From NCBI GenBank assembly GCA_019240015.1, contig JAFAZB010000522.1, forward strand, positions 1-13,832: a stretch of 13,832 bases of DNA, in the 5' to 3' direction. Shown piece after piece: positions 1-6,452 of the stretch. Position 1 is the stretch's first letter; every line of letters starts with the position of its first letter. The position numbers and the translations under genes are program-made. The notes beneath the pieces were generated by a model. That model saw nothing but the letters and a program-made list of their open reading frames with translations, searched no databases and had not been told where the DNA came from. This stretch comes from Solirubrobacterales bacterium. GTDB taxonomy: Bacteria; Actinomycetota; Thermoleophilia; Solirubrobacterales; Solirubrobacteraceae.

Positions 1-707
1 ATGATCGTGGGGGCGCTCCCCGTCACACAGCTCGGTCCCACGAAGGTTTCCTGGATCGAGGCGTGCGACGCGAGCGTCGGCACGTCTCGGGCCGTCGGCG
101 GGGGCAGGTTCCCGGCGGGAACGAACAGCACCTCGAACGGTCCGGAGGCGGTGGCCCCGGCGTTGCCGATCGTGGCCGTGTACTCGTCTCTCGCGGGCTG
201 GCCGGCGACCGGCTTGACCGCGATCGCGCCCACGAACACGTCCGGGCGCAGCTCCGGCTGCCAGCAACGGGCGCTGAGCCGCACCGCATCGCCAAGCACA
301 CGGTGCCCCGAGCCGAGCCACCGGAAGCTGACCCGGAACCGGTAGCTCGCGGGCCCCGCCAGGTCGACGACCGGATGGCTGAGCTTCCAGACGTCTCCGG
401 GCAGCTGGCCGAGGCTGGGGTTGGCCGGCGAGAGCCACGCTCCGAGATCGCCCCCGCGGATCGGCGCCCAGTCGTGCGACCCCGCTCGTTGCACGAGCAG
501 CTGGAAGCGCAGCTCGAGCCGCCTGGTCCCAGCCAGCGGCCGCATCACGGCCTGGATCGAGATCGCGCGCGCGGGGGGATCGAGCGCGCGCTGGCAGACG
601 AGCGCCCGGAGCGCGGCGGAGGGCTGATCTCCGGCGGCGCTCGGCGCGCCGGCCGCGAGCACGGTCGCTGCCAGCGTGACGGCTGCCGCGATCGGCGCGG
701 GTCTCAT
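1..707 (-). CDS. Secreted protein with CARDB-like domain (3' end beyond window)
   Basis: An open frame of 235 codons starts at ATG (705-707) and runs off the left edge without a stop, so the C-terminus is missing. Residues 1-26 look like a Sec signal peptide: an Arg near the start, an Ala/Val/Leu-rich core, and small residues before the likely cleavage site (PSAAG-DQ). Residues about 30-150 form a compact region containing Cys38 and Cys148. A segment beginning RPDVFVGAIAV (from about 154) with YTATIGNAGATASGPFEV resembles the CARDB beta-sandwich (cell-adhesion-related domain found in bacteria). I associate this architecture with Solirubrobacterales, from memory only. It lies 48 bp downstream of the ETF:quinone oxidoreductase on the same strand and could be read through from it, but no functional link is evident. 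Role unknown; export is the firmest inference. Confidence 0.8.
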   Translation of the reverse strand, partial: MRPAPIAAAVTLAATVLAAGAPSAAGDQPSAALRALVCQRALDPPARAISIQAVMRPLAGTRRLELRFQLLVQRAGSHDWAPIRGGDLGAWLSPANPSLGQLPGDVWKLSHPVVDLAGPASYRFRVSFRWLGSGHRVLGDAVRLSARCWQPELRPDVFVGAIAVKPVAGQPARDEYTATIGNAGATASGPFEVLFVPAGNLPPPTARDVPTLASHASIQETFVGPSCVTGSAPTI

Positions 708-755
708 GCCGGTTCTAACAAGCCGCCCGGCGAGAAGTTTCCGCACGTTGCGCAG

Positions 756-2474
756 TCAGGTGATCGTATAGAGGGGACCGTCGCCTCCCTCTGGCGGCGT
801 CAGACGGCCCCCCTTGGCGGTGATCGCGCCGCACTGCACGCAGTTGGTGTAGTTCACGATCACGTCGACCGATCCCGAGGCCGGAGCGTCGTCCGGGATC
901 TCGTAGACGCCCGCCGGGCACATCCAGCGCCAGGTCTCAGCGATCTCCCGCGGCACGTTGCGGCGCAGCCGGATGTGGTTGGGTGCATCGTCGCGCGTGG
1001 CGTTGCCGGACACGAACACGGAGGAGAGCTTGTCGAAGATGTACTTGCCGTCGGGCTTTGGATAGGCGTCCTTCTTGCCGCCGAGCGTCATCGGCGAGTC
1101 GGCGTCGCGGTGGTTCTCCCAACGCCCTCCCGGGAAGCGGCCCTTGCTGATCACCATCGCGTTGGTGATCGCCCCGCCGAGGAAAAACCCCTTGCCGAAC
1201 GGCTGCTTCATGTTGCGCGACTGGTAGAGCTCCCGTCCGATCACCGAGTCCTCGACCCGGCGGTCGTAGGAGGACAGGTCGGAGCCGCCGGCCTTGAGCG
1301 TCTCGAAGATCGTCTCGGCGGCGAGGATCCCGGAATGGATCGCATAGTGGATGCCCTTGAGGATCGGCACGTTGACCATCCCCGCGCTGTCGCCGCAGAT
1401 CACGACTCCTGGCGCCGAGAGCTTGGGCATCGCCCAATAGCCGCCCTCGGGGATCGCCTTCGCGCCCCAGGCCACGCGCTTGCCGCCCTCCAGAATCCCC
1501 CGCACCAGCTTGGAGGTCTTGAACTGCTGGAGCAGATCGTGGCCCGAGAGGGTTGCGTCGGTGTAGTCGAGGCCGACCACGAACCCGATCGAGACCCGAT
1601 CTGATCCCATCGGATAGATCCAGGAGCCCCCGAACTCGTGCCACTTCGCGCCGTAGCGAAGCGGCCAGCCAAGCGTGTGGATCACGCGCTCGAGCGGCTT
1701 GGGGACCTCCCACACCTCCTTGACGCCCAACGCCCAGACCTGCGGCTCCCGCGCCTGTGCCAGGTCGAACTCTCGGATCGCAGCGCCGGTGAGGTGCCCC
1801 CAGGTTCCCTCCGCCAGCACCGTCGCGCGAGCGGTCACGTCGGAGCCAGGCTCGAAGTTGCCAAGCGTCTCGCCTTCCTTGCCCCGTCCTTTGTCGCCCG
1901 AGCGAATGCCCCGCACCGCCCCATCCTCCACCAGCAGCTGCTGCGCGCTGGTCTCGGTCAGGATGTAGGCGCCGGCCTCCTCGGCCTTGCCGGCGAGCCA
2001 CCGCGACAACTCGGCGACGCTGACCATGTAGTTGCCGTGGTTTCGGAACGGCGGCGGCGTCGGCTTCAGCGGCAGCGCACGGTTCCGGCTGAGCATCCAG
2101 TAGACCGCGTCCTTCTCGACGGTCCCGTAGGTGGGCCAGTCGGACGGCTCCAGATCGGGGAACAGCTGCTGGAGTCCCGAGGGACGCATCATCGCGCCGC
2201 TCAGGTTGTGGGCTCCGCAGGCCTTTCCCTTCTCGACCACGGCCACCGGGACCTCGCCCAGCCGTTCCATCAGCTCTGGCTCATCGGCGAGCAGCGCGAG
2301 CAGCCTGTTGGCGCACGCCAAACCGGCTGGACCGCCCCCCACGATCGCCACGCCGACCTCGATCCGCTCGTCGTCGGCTTCGAGCTCACGCTTGATGAAC
2401 TCACCGGTCGAGTCGACCGGCGGGGCGAACTCGCTCGGCGCGACGGGGCCGCCGCCGTTGCTGCCGGCTGCCAT
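756..2474 (-). CDS. Electron transfer flavoprotein:quinone oxidoreductase (ETF dehydrogenase), atypical Fe-S domain
   Basis: This 572-residue membrane-peripheral flavoprotein should accept electrons from reduced ETF and pass them to the respiratory quinone pool. The FAD Rossmann motif GGGPAGLACA is at 46-55. It is followed by family-typical blocks: GAHNLSGAMM, the AEGTWGHLTGAA stretch, HTLGWPLRYGAKW, VGLDYTDATLSGHD, and CGDSAGMVNVPILKGIHYA. The C-terminal ferredoxin-like segment starts with CPAGVYE (Cys519) and continues with NCVQCGAITAKGG (Cys545, Cys548). The canonical family motif is CxxCxxC; here the third cysteine position is Ile551, so only three of the four usual 4Fe-4S ligands remain. 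Length is close to the mitochondrial-type fused enzyme rather than the shorter FixC. The ATG is 4 nt after the etfA stop, with GGAAGG inside the end of etfA as a probable ribosome site. It is the last gene of an etfB-etfA-ETF-QO unit. Confidence 0.93.
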   Translation of the reverse strand: MAAGSNGGGPVAPSEFAPPVDSTGEFIKRELEADDERIEVGVAIVGGGPAGLACANRLLALLADEPELMERLGEVPVAVVEKGKACGAHNLSGAMMRPSGLQQLFPDLEPSDWPTYGTVEKDAVYWMLSRNRALPLKPTPPPFRNHGNYMVSVAELSRWLAGKAEEAGAYILTETSAQQLLVEDGAVRGIRSGDKGRGKEGETLGNFEPGSDVTARATVLAEGTWGHLTGAAIREFDLAQAREPQVWALGVKEVWEVPKPLERVIHTLGWPLRYGAKWHEFGGSWIYPMGSDRVSIGFVVGLDYTDATLSGHDLLQQFKTSKLVRGILEGGKRVAWGAKAIPEGGYWAMPKLSAPGVVICGDSAGMVNVPILKGIHYAIHSGILAAETIFETLKAGGSDLSSYDRRVEDSVIGRELYQSRNMKQPFGKGFFLGGAITNAMVISKGRFPGGRWENHRDADSPMTLGGKKDAYPKPDGKYIFDKLSSVFVSGNATRDDAPNHIRLRRNVPREIAETWRWMCPAGVYEIPDDAPASGSVDVIVNYTNCVQCGAITAKGGRLTPPEGGDGPLYTIT

Positions 2475-2478
2475 CGGC

Positions 2479-3462
2479 CTAGGAGCCCTTCCGGGACTTG
2501 ATCGCCTCGGTCAGCTTGGGCAGGATCTTGTTCAGATCGCCGACGATCCCCAGGTCGGAGAACTCGAAGATCGGCGCGCCGGCGTCCTTGTTGATCGCGA
2601 CGATGTTCTCCGAGGACTGCATGCCAACCTTGTGCTGGATCGCGCCCGAGATGCCGGCGGCCAGGTACAGCTTCGGAGAGACGGTCTTGCCGGTCTGACC
2701 GATCTGCGCCGCGTACGGGTACCAGCCCGCGTCAACCACGGCTCGCGTCGCCGCCACCGCGGTATTGCCTCCGAACGCGCCGGCGAGCAGCTCGCACAGC
2801 TCAAAGCCCTCTGGCTTGCCGAGGCCCCGGCCGCCGGCGACCAGGATGTCGGCACCCTCGATGTCGACATCGGCGCCGCGCTGCTCGCCGCGCTGCACCA
2901 TCGTCGCCTTGCCAGACCAGGGCGAGTACTCCACGTCGAGGTCGATCACCTCTGCCGAGCCCCCGTCGCGGGAGACGATCTCGAACGCGTTGATCCGTCC
3001 GATGATGATCCCCAGCTCGCCTCGGTACCGAGACACCGAGATCTTGGAGTCCTGGAGGATCGGTCGTTCGGCGAGCAGCTCCCCATCCTGCGTCCGAATC
3101 GCGGTGACCTCCATTGTCACCCCGGCCTGCTTGCGTGCGGCGAGTCCAGCACCGATCTCAAAGCCCAACAGCCCGCCGCCGAACAGGGCATAGGAGTGAC
3201 CGTGCTCGTCGATCGCCTTGGCCATCGCGTCGACGACGGGCTGCGCCAGTCCCTCCGGGCCGCGGGCGCGGAACACCTTGCTCGCGCCGTAGGTGCCCAG
3301 CGACTGACACAGCTGATCGCTGAGGTCCTCGCCGCCCAGGACCAGCGCGTGACACTCGCCGCCGATCTCGGACGCCCGCGTGGCGCCCTCGGACACTGCT
3401 CCCAGCGAGTTCTTGTTGAACTGGCCCTCGTAGTGCAGGACGTATGTCAGAACGTCTGCCAC
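2479..3462 (-). CDS. etfA: Electron transfer flavoprotein alpha subunit
   Basis: This 327-residue protein is the FAD-carrying subunit of ETF, which collects electrons from acyl-CoA dehydrogenases in the cytoplasm. The N-terminal adenine-nucleotide-hydrolase-like domain spans about 1-190. The C-terminal FAD-binding domain, about 200-325, carries VAGGRGLGKPEGF and the alpha-subunit signature KLYLAAGISGAIQHKVGM (264-281), followed by NIVAINKDAGAPIFEFSDLGIVGDL. The start is GTG (3460-3462), directly abutting the TGA of etfB, so TGAGTG implies translational coupling. An AAAGGAAG stretch about 10 nt upstream can serve as ribosome site. Length matches the family. The partner genes etfB upstream and the quinone oxidoreductase downstream leave little doubt about identity. 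Confidence 0.97.
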   Translation of the reverse strand: MADVLTYVLHYEGQFNKNSLGAVSEGATRASEIGGECHALVLGGEDLSDQLCQSLGTYGASKVFRARGPEGLAQPVVDAMAKAIDEHGHSYALFGGGLLGFEIGAGLAARKQAGVTMEVTAIRTQDGELLAERPILQDSKISVSRYRGELGIIIGRINAFEIVSRDGGSAEVIDLDVEYSPWSGKATMVQRGEQRGADVDIEGADILVAGGRGLGKPEGFELCELLAGAFGGNTAVAATRAVVDAGWYPYAAQIGQTGKTVSPKLYLAAGISGAIQHKVGMQSSENIVAINKDAGAPIFEFSDLGIVGDLNKILPKLTEAIKSRKGS

Positions 3463-4254
3463 TCAGATCAGCTTCCTTTCGTCGAGCCACGCGATGATCT
3501 TCTCGACCGTCTCGTCGGTGTCCTCGTCCTCGATGATCTGCCCGGCCTCCTTCGCGGGCGGGTCATGGAACTCGCCGCACTGCACGCGCGATCCGTCCGC
3601 GCCCACGAGCGCAGCGTCGATTCCGACGTCGCCCGCCGCGACGCTCTCGAGTGGCTTCTTGCGTGCGCCCATGATCGCTTTCAGCGATGGGTAGCGCGGC
3701 TCGTTGATCGCGTCGCCGACGGAGATCACCGCGGGCAGCTCGACCTGGACGGTGTCGTAGCCATATTCAGCCTGGCGCTCGCAGCGGAGTCCGCCGTCCT
3801 GCACGTCAAGCTTGATCACCTGCGTGAGCGAGGGCATCTGCAGGTGGTCGGCGACGACCGCGCCGATCGTGTAGCACTCGCCGTCGTCGGACTGTTGGCC
3901 CAGCAGCACCAGGTCCGGCTGCTCCTTCTGGAGCGCCTTCGACAGCGCGTATCCGGTGGCCGCCACATCCGATCCGGCGAGCCCGTCATCGGACAGGTGC
4001 ACGGAGCGGTCGGCTCCCAGCGACACAGCCTTGTGCAGCGCCCGGACCGCCGACTCGGGGCCCATCGTCACCGCGACGATCTCCTCGACCTCGGCCACGC
4101 CCCCCTCACGTATCTGCATCGCAGCCTCGATGGCGTGCGTGTCATAGGGGTTCAGGTTCTTCTCCCCCGAGCGGTCCATCCGCCCCGTCGAGGGGTTGAT
4201 CCGCTTCTCGACCGCGGCATCCGGGACCTCTTTGACCAGGACGCAAATCTTCAA
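3463..4254 (-). CDS. etfB: Electron transfer flavoprotein beta subunit
   Basis: This 263-residue AMP-binding subunit of ETF forms the docking surface for acyl-CoA dehydrogenases. It starts MKICVLVKEVPD, which is typical of the family. The family signature with the dehydrogenase recognition loop is visible at about 172-201 (ELPAVISVGDAINEPRYPSL, then KAIMGARKKP). The start codon is TTG at 4252-4254. I chose it because a perfect AGGAGG lies 6 nt upstream and the protein N-terminus fits homologues, while no ATG gives a better fit. It is the first gene of etfB-etfA-ETF-QO. The 102 bp upstream contain a sigma70-like promoter overlapped by a palindrome, so this unit probably has its own regulated transcription as well as possible read-through from the mutase genes. 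Confidence 0.97.
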   Translation of the reverse strand: MKICVLVKEVPDAAVEKRINPSTGRMDRSGEKNLNPYDTHAIEAAMQIREGGVAEVEEIVAVTMGPESAVRALHKAVSLGADRSVHLSDDGLAGSDVAATGYALSKALQKEQPDLVLLGQQSDDGECYTIGAVVADHLQMPSLTQVIKLDVQDGGLRCERQAEYGYDTVQVELPAVISVGDAINEPRYPSLKAIMGARKKPLESVAAGDVGIDAALVGADGSRVQCGEFHDPPAKEAGQIIEDEDTDETVEKIIAWLDERKLI

Positions 4255-4260
4255 CTGAAG

Positions 4261-4266
4261 CCTCCT
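4261..4266 (-). promoter_or_regulatory. Strong ribosome binding site fixing the TTG start of etfB
   Basis: The plus-strand cctcct reads AGGAGG on the minus strand, a perfect Shine-Dalgarno core. It is separated from the TTG at 4252-4254 by six bases (CTTCAG). This spacing is good and decides the start in favour of the non-ATG codon. Confidence 0.85.
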
Positions 4267-4288
4267 AAATCTCCTTGAATCGAGCCGG

Positions 4289-4315
4289 ACTATACCGTGT
4301 TGACTGACGAGTCAA
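4289..4315 (-). promoter_or_regulatory. Sigma70-like promoter of the etfBA/ETF-QO unit
   Basis: Read on the minus strand, TTGACT (4310-4315) can serve as -35 and TATAGT (4289-4294) as -10, with a 15-bp spacer. The spacer is somewhat short, so a shifted -10 is possible. Transcription would start a few bases downstream, giving a leader of roughly 30 nt containing the AGGAGG site. The AT-rich hexamers stand out in an otherwise very GC-rich intergenic stretch. The -35 overlaps the right arm of a palindrome (4300-4315), which suggests repressor control. Confidence 0.6.
4300..4315. promoter_or_regulatory. Palindromic operator candidate TTGACTGACGAGTCAA
   Basis: Perfect 6-bp arms TTGACT/AGTCAA flank a 4-bp centre. 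The element sits between the -10 and -35 of the etfB promoter and includes the -35 itself. Short inverted repeats of this size and placement are typical of TetR-family repressors, many of which control fatty-acid or branched-chain acyl-CoA catabolism. No regulator gene lies in this window, so the cognate protein is unknown. A second copy was not found upstream of the thiolase. Confidence 0.5.
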
Positions 4316-4331
4316 TCGGTTCCGGCGGCGG

Positions 4332-4349
4332 GCGGCCCGCGCCGGCCGC
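4332..4349 (-). terminator. GC-rich hairpin between mutase small subunit and etfB (weak terminator candidate)
   Basis: Minus-strand GCGGCC (4344-4349) pairs with GGCCGC (4332-4337) across a 6-nt loop, just after the mutase small-subunit stop. There is no U-tract, so it is not a classical intrinsic terminator. It may attenuate or stabilise the 3' end, or be chance pairing in GC-rich DNA. Confidence 0.2.
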
Positions 4350-4356
4350 GGTCTCG

Positions 4357-4761
4357 CTATGCCCGCACCGCCCCGCGAATGAAGTCGATCGCTTGCTGGG
4401 TTGGGGCGCCGGGTGTGAAGACCTCGGCGACGCCGAGTTGCTTGAGCTCGGCGATGTCGTCGCTCGGGATCGTCCCGCCGAGGGTCACGACCACGTCGTC
4501 CGCGCCTTGTTCTGCGAGCAGCTGCATGATGCGGGGCACGAGCGTCATGTGCGCGCCGGAGAGGATCGAGAGCCCGACGGCGTCGGCGTCCTCTTGGATC
4601 ACGGTCTCGACGATCTGCTCCGGGGTCTGGTGAAGGCCGGTGTAGATCACCTCCATCCCCGCGTCGCGAAGCGCACGCGCGATGATCTTGGCTCCTCGGT
4701 CGTGTCCGTCGAGCCCAGGTTTGGCGACCACCACGCGGATCTTCTTCTGCCGTGCGGTCAT
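4357..4761 (-). CDS. icmB: Cobalamin-binding small subunit of acyl-CoA mutase (isobutyryl-CoA mutase type)
   Basis: This 134-residue stand-alone B12-binding domain supplies adenosylcobalamin to the catalytic subunit encoded just upstream. It shows the base-off/His-on signature DGHDRG (18-23), with His20 as predicted lower axial ligand of cobalt, then GLSIL (SxL, 63-67) and LGGTIP (GG, 95-96). Length is close to Streptomyces IcmB (about 136). Stand-alone B12 subunits also occur in archaeal-type methylmalonyl-CoA mutase and 2-hydroxyisobutyryl-CoA mutase, so its specificity is inferred from its partner. The ATG is 2 nt beyond the large-subunit stop (TGAGGATG), which implies coupled translation and roughly equal amounts of both chains. 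The symbol is by analogy. Confidence 0.88.
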   Translation of the reverse strand: MTARQKKIRVVVAKPGLDGHDRGAKIIARALRDAGMEVIYTGLHQTPEQIVETVIQEDADAVGLSILSGAHMTLVPRIMQLLAEQGADDVVVTLGGTIPSDDIAELKQLGVAEVFTPGAPTQQAIDFIRGAVRA

Positions 4762-4763
4762 CC

Positions 4764-6419
4764 TCAGAAGGCCGGTGACTCGGTGTATGACCCGAACACG
4801 CCCTGGAGCGAGCGCACGATCTCACCCTCGGTGGCGTGCGCACGGGCGGCGTCGAGCAGGAAGGGCATCAGGTTCTCGCGCGGCTCGCGTGCCGCGGCGG
4901 CCAGCCCCGCAAGCGCCGCCTCGGCCGCCGGGCCGTCACGCCGCGCGCGCGCCTCCCGGACCCGCTCGACCTGGTCGGTTTCGAACGCCGGGTCGATGCG
5001 CAGGATCGGCGTCGGCTGCTCGGAACCCTCGGTGTAGGAGTTGACGCCGACGAGTTTGCGCAGGCCGGACTCGAGCTCTTGTTGGTAGCGGAATGCGGCG
5101 TCGGCGATCTCGCGCTGTGGGTATCCCTGCTTGACTGCCTGGACCATGCCGCCGAGCTGGTCGATCTTGGCGAAGTACTCGTAGGCTTGCGCCTCGAGGC
5201 GGTCGGTGAGCGCTTCGATGAAGTAGGAGCCGCCGAGCGGGTCGATCGTGTTGGTGACGCCGGTTTCCTCGGCGATGATCTGCTGGGTGCGCAGCGCAAC
5301 CCGGACGGCCTGCTCGGTCGGCAGCGCGAGCGCCTCATCGAACGAGTTGGTATGCAGCGATTGGGTGCCGCCGAGCACCCCGGCGAGCGCCTCGATCGCG
5401 GTCCGCACGATGTTGTTCAGCGGCTGCTGGGCGGTCAGCGAGACCCCCGCGGTCTGGGTGTGAAAGCGCATCAGCAGCGAGCGCTGATCACGCGCGCCGA
5501 AAGTTTCGCGCAGCTCTCGCGCCCAGATCCGCCGCGCCGCGCGGTACTTGGCGATCTCCTCAAAGAAATCGATATGCGCGTTGAAGAAAAATGACAGCCG
5601 CGGCGCGAAGGAATCGACCTGGAGCCCGCGCGCGAGCGCCTGCTCGACATAGGTCAGCCCGTCCTTGAGCGTGAACGCCAGCTCCTGCGCGGCGGTCGAC
5701 CCCGCCTCCCGGATGTGATAGCCCGAGATGCTGATCGGATGCCAGCGCGGCATCCGCCCCGCGCACCACTCGATCATGTCGGTGACGAGCCGCATCGCCG
5801 GATCGACCGGAAAGCACCACTCCTTCTGCGCGATGTACTCCTTCAGGATGTCGGTCTGGATCGTGCCCGCCAACCGCTCAGGCCCGATCCCCCGACGCTC
5901 CGCCGCCACCACATAGAACGCCAGCATGATCGGCGCGGGCGCGTTGATCGTCATCGACACGCTCACCCGATCAAGCGGGATCCCCGCAAACAACGCCTCC
6001 ATGTCCAAAACCGTGTCGACCGCCACCCCCTCCCGCCCCACCTCACCCAACGAGCGCAAATCGTCAGAGTCGTGACCCATCAACGACGGCATGTCAAACG
6101 CCGTCGAGAGCCCAGTCTGCCCATGCTCGAGCAAATACCGAAAACGCCGGTTGGTCTCCTGCGCGGTACCGAACCCCGCGAACTGGCGCATCGTCCACAA
6201 ACGACCCCGATACATCGAGCCGTACACCCCCCGCGTGAACGGAAACTCGCCCGGCAACCCAACCGCCTCCTCCAAATCCACCGGCAAATCTCCCACCCCA
6301 TACAACGGCTTCACCGGCTCACCCGAAATCGTCGAAAACGGAGCATCACGCTCCGGGATCCTGCCGAAAGTCTCGCGTTCCCAGCGCTCGATCTCGCTGA
6401 GCCGTGGGCGGGTGGCCAT
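4764..6419 (-). CDS. icmA: Acyl-CoA mutase large subunit, isobutyryl-CoA mutase signature (methylmalonyl-CoA mutase family)
   Basis: This 551-residue TIM-barrel catalytic subunit of a B12-dependent carbon-skeleton mutase lacks a B12 domain of its own. Family landmarks include GVYGSMYRGRLWTMRQFAGF (64-83), FDMPSLMGHDSD (108-119), SGYHIREAG (232-240; His235 corresponds to the catalytic His of methylmalonyl-CoA mutase) and the LGGTQSLHTNSFDEA stretch. Substrate-pocket residues are diagnostic: Phe80 and Gln198 are found where methylmalonyl-CoA mutase has Tyr89 and Arg207, and even the numbering matches Streptomyces IcmA. Ala107 argues against 2-hydroxyisobutyryl-CoA mutase, which has Asp there. 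The favoured reaction is isobutyryl-CoA to n-butyryl-CoA. Pivalyl- or isovaleryl-CoA mutase activity cannot be excluded. No G-protein chaperone (MeaB/IcmF type) is nearby. Codon use in the 5' third differs from the rest. There is no clear ribosome site, but a -10 element 7 bp upstream fits leaderless initiation at this ATG. Confidence 0.9.
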   Translation of the reverse strand: MATRPRLSEIERWERETFGRIPERDAPFSTISGEPVKPLYGVGDLPVDLEEAVGLPGEFPFTRGVYGSMYRGRLWTMRQFAGFGTAQETNRRFRYLLEHGQTGLSTAFDMPSLMGHDSDDLRSLGEVGREGVAVDTVLDMEALFAGIPLDRVSVSMTINAPAPIMLAFYVVAAERRGIGPERLAGTIQTDILKEYIAQKEWCFPVDPAMRLVTDMIEWCAGRMPRWHPISISGYHIREAGSTAAQELAFTLKDGLTYVEQALARGLQVDSFAPRLSFFFNAHIDFFEEIAKYRAARRIWARELRETFGARDQRSLLMRFHTQTAGVSLTAQQPLNNIVRTAIEALAGVLGGTQSLHTNSFDEALALPTEQAVRVALRTQQIIAEETGVTNTIDPLGGSYFIEALTDRLEAQAYEYFAKIDQLGGMVQAVKQGYPQREIADAAFRYQQELESGLRKLVGVNSYTEGSEQPTPILRIDPAFETDQVERVREARARRDGPAAEAALAGLAAAAREPRENLMPFLLDAARAHATEGEIVRSLQGVFGSYTESPAF

Positions 6420-6426
6420 CGCGCGA

Positions 6427-6432
6427 AGTCTA
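6427..6432 (-). promoter_or_regulatory. Candidate -10 element for leaderless transcription of icmA
   Basis: TAGACT on the minus strand matches the actinobacterial TANNNT -10 consensus and is followed by exactly seven bases before the ATG of the mutase. That spacing would make the A of ATG the first transcribed base. No convincing -35 and no Shine-Dalgarno sequence are seen. This would be an internal promoter in the 33-bp gap after the phosphatase gene. Confidence 0.4.
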
Positions 6433-6452
6433 CGTCTGCGGAGTTACTGCAC

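Noticed and set aside
708..755. Promoter or terminator in the gap before the CARDB-like gene
   Set aside because: The 48 bp show no convincing -10/-35 pair, ribosome site or hairpin with a T-run; read-through from the upstream gene is possible but unproven.
63..1604. Long plus-strand open frame of 513 codons opposite the CARDB-like gene and the ETF:quinone oxidoreductase
   Set aside because: Its product is Arg/Pro/His-rich with no domain character, and it spans two unrelated genes and their gap. It is an antisense frame kept open by high GC content.
2131..4278. Plus-strand open frame of 715 codons opposite ETF-QO, etfA and etfB
   Set aside because: Three confidently identified genes occupy the other strand. 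The translated sequence is low-complexity and matches no family I know.
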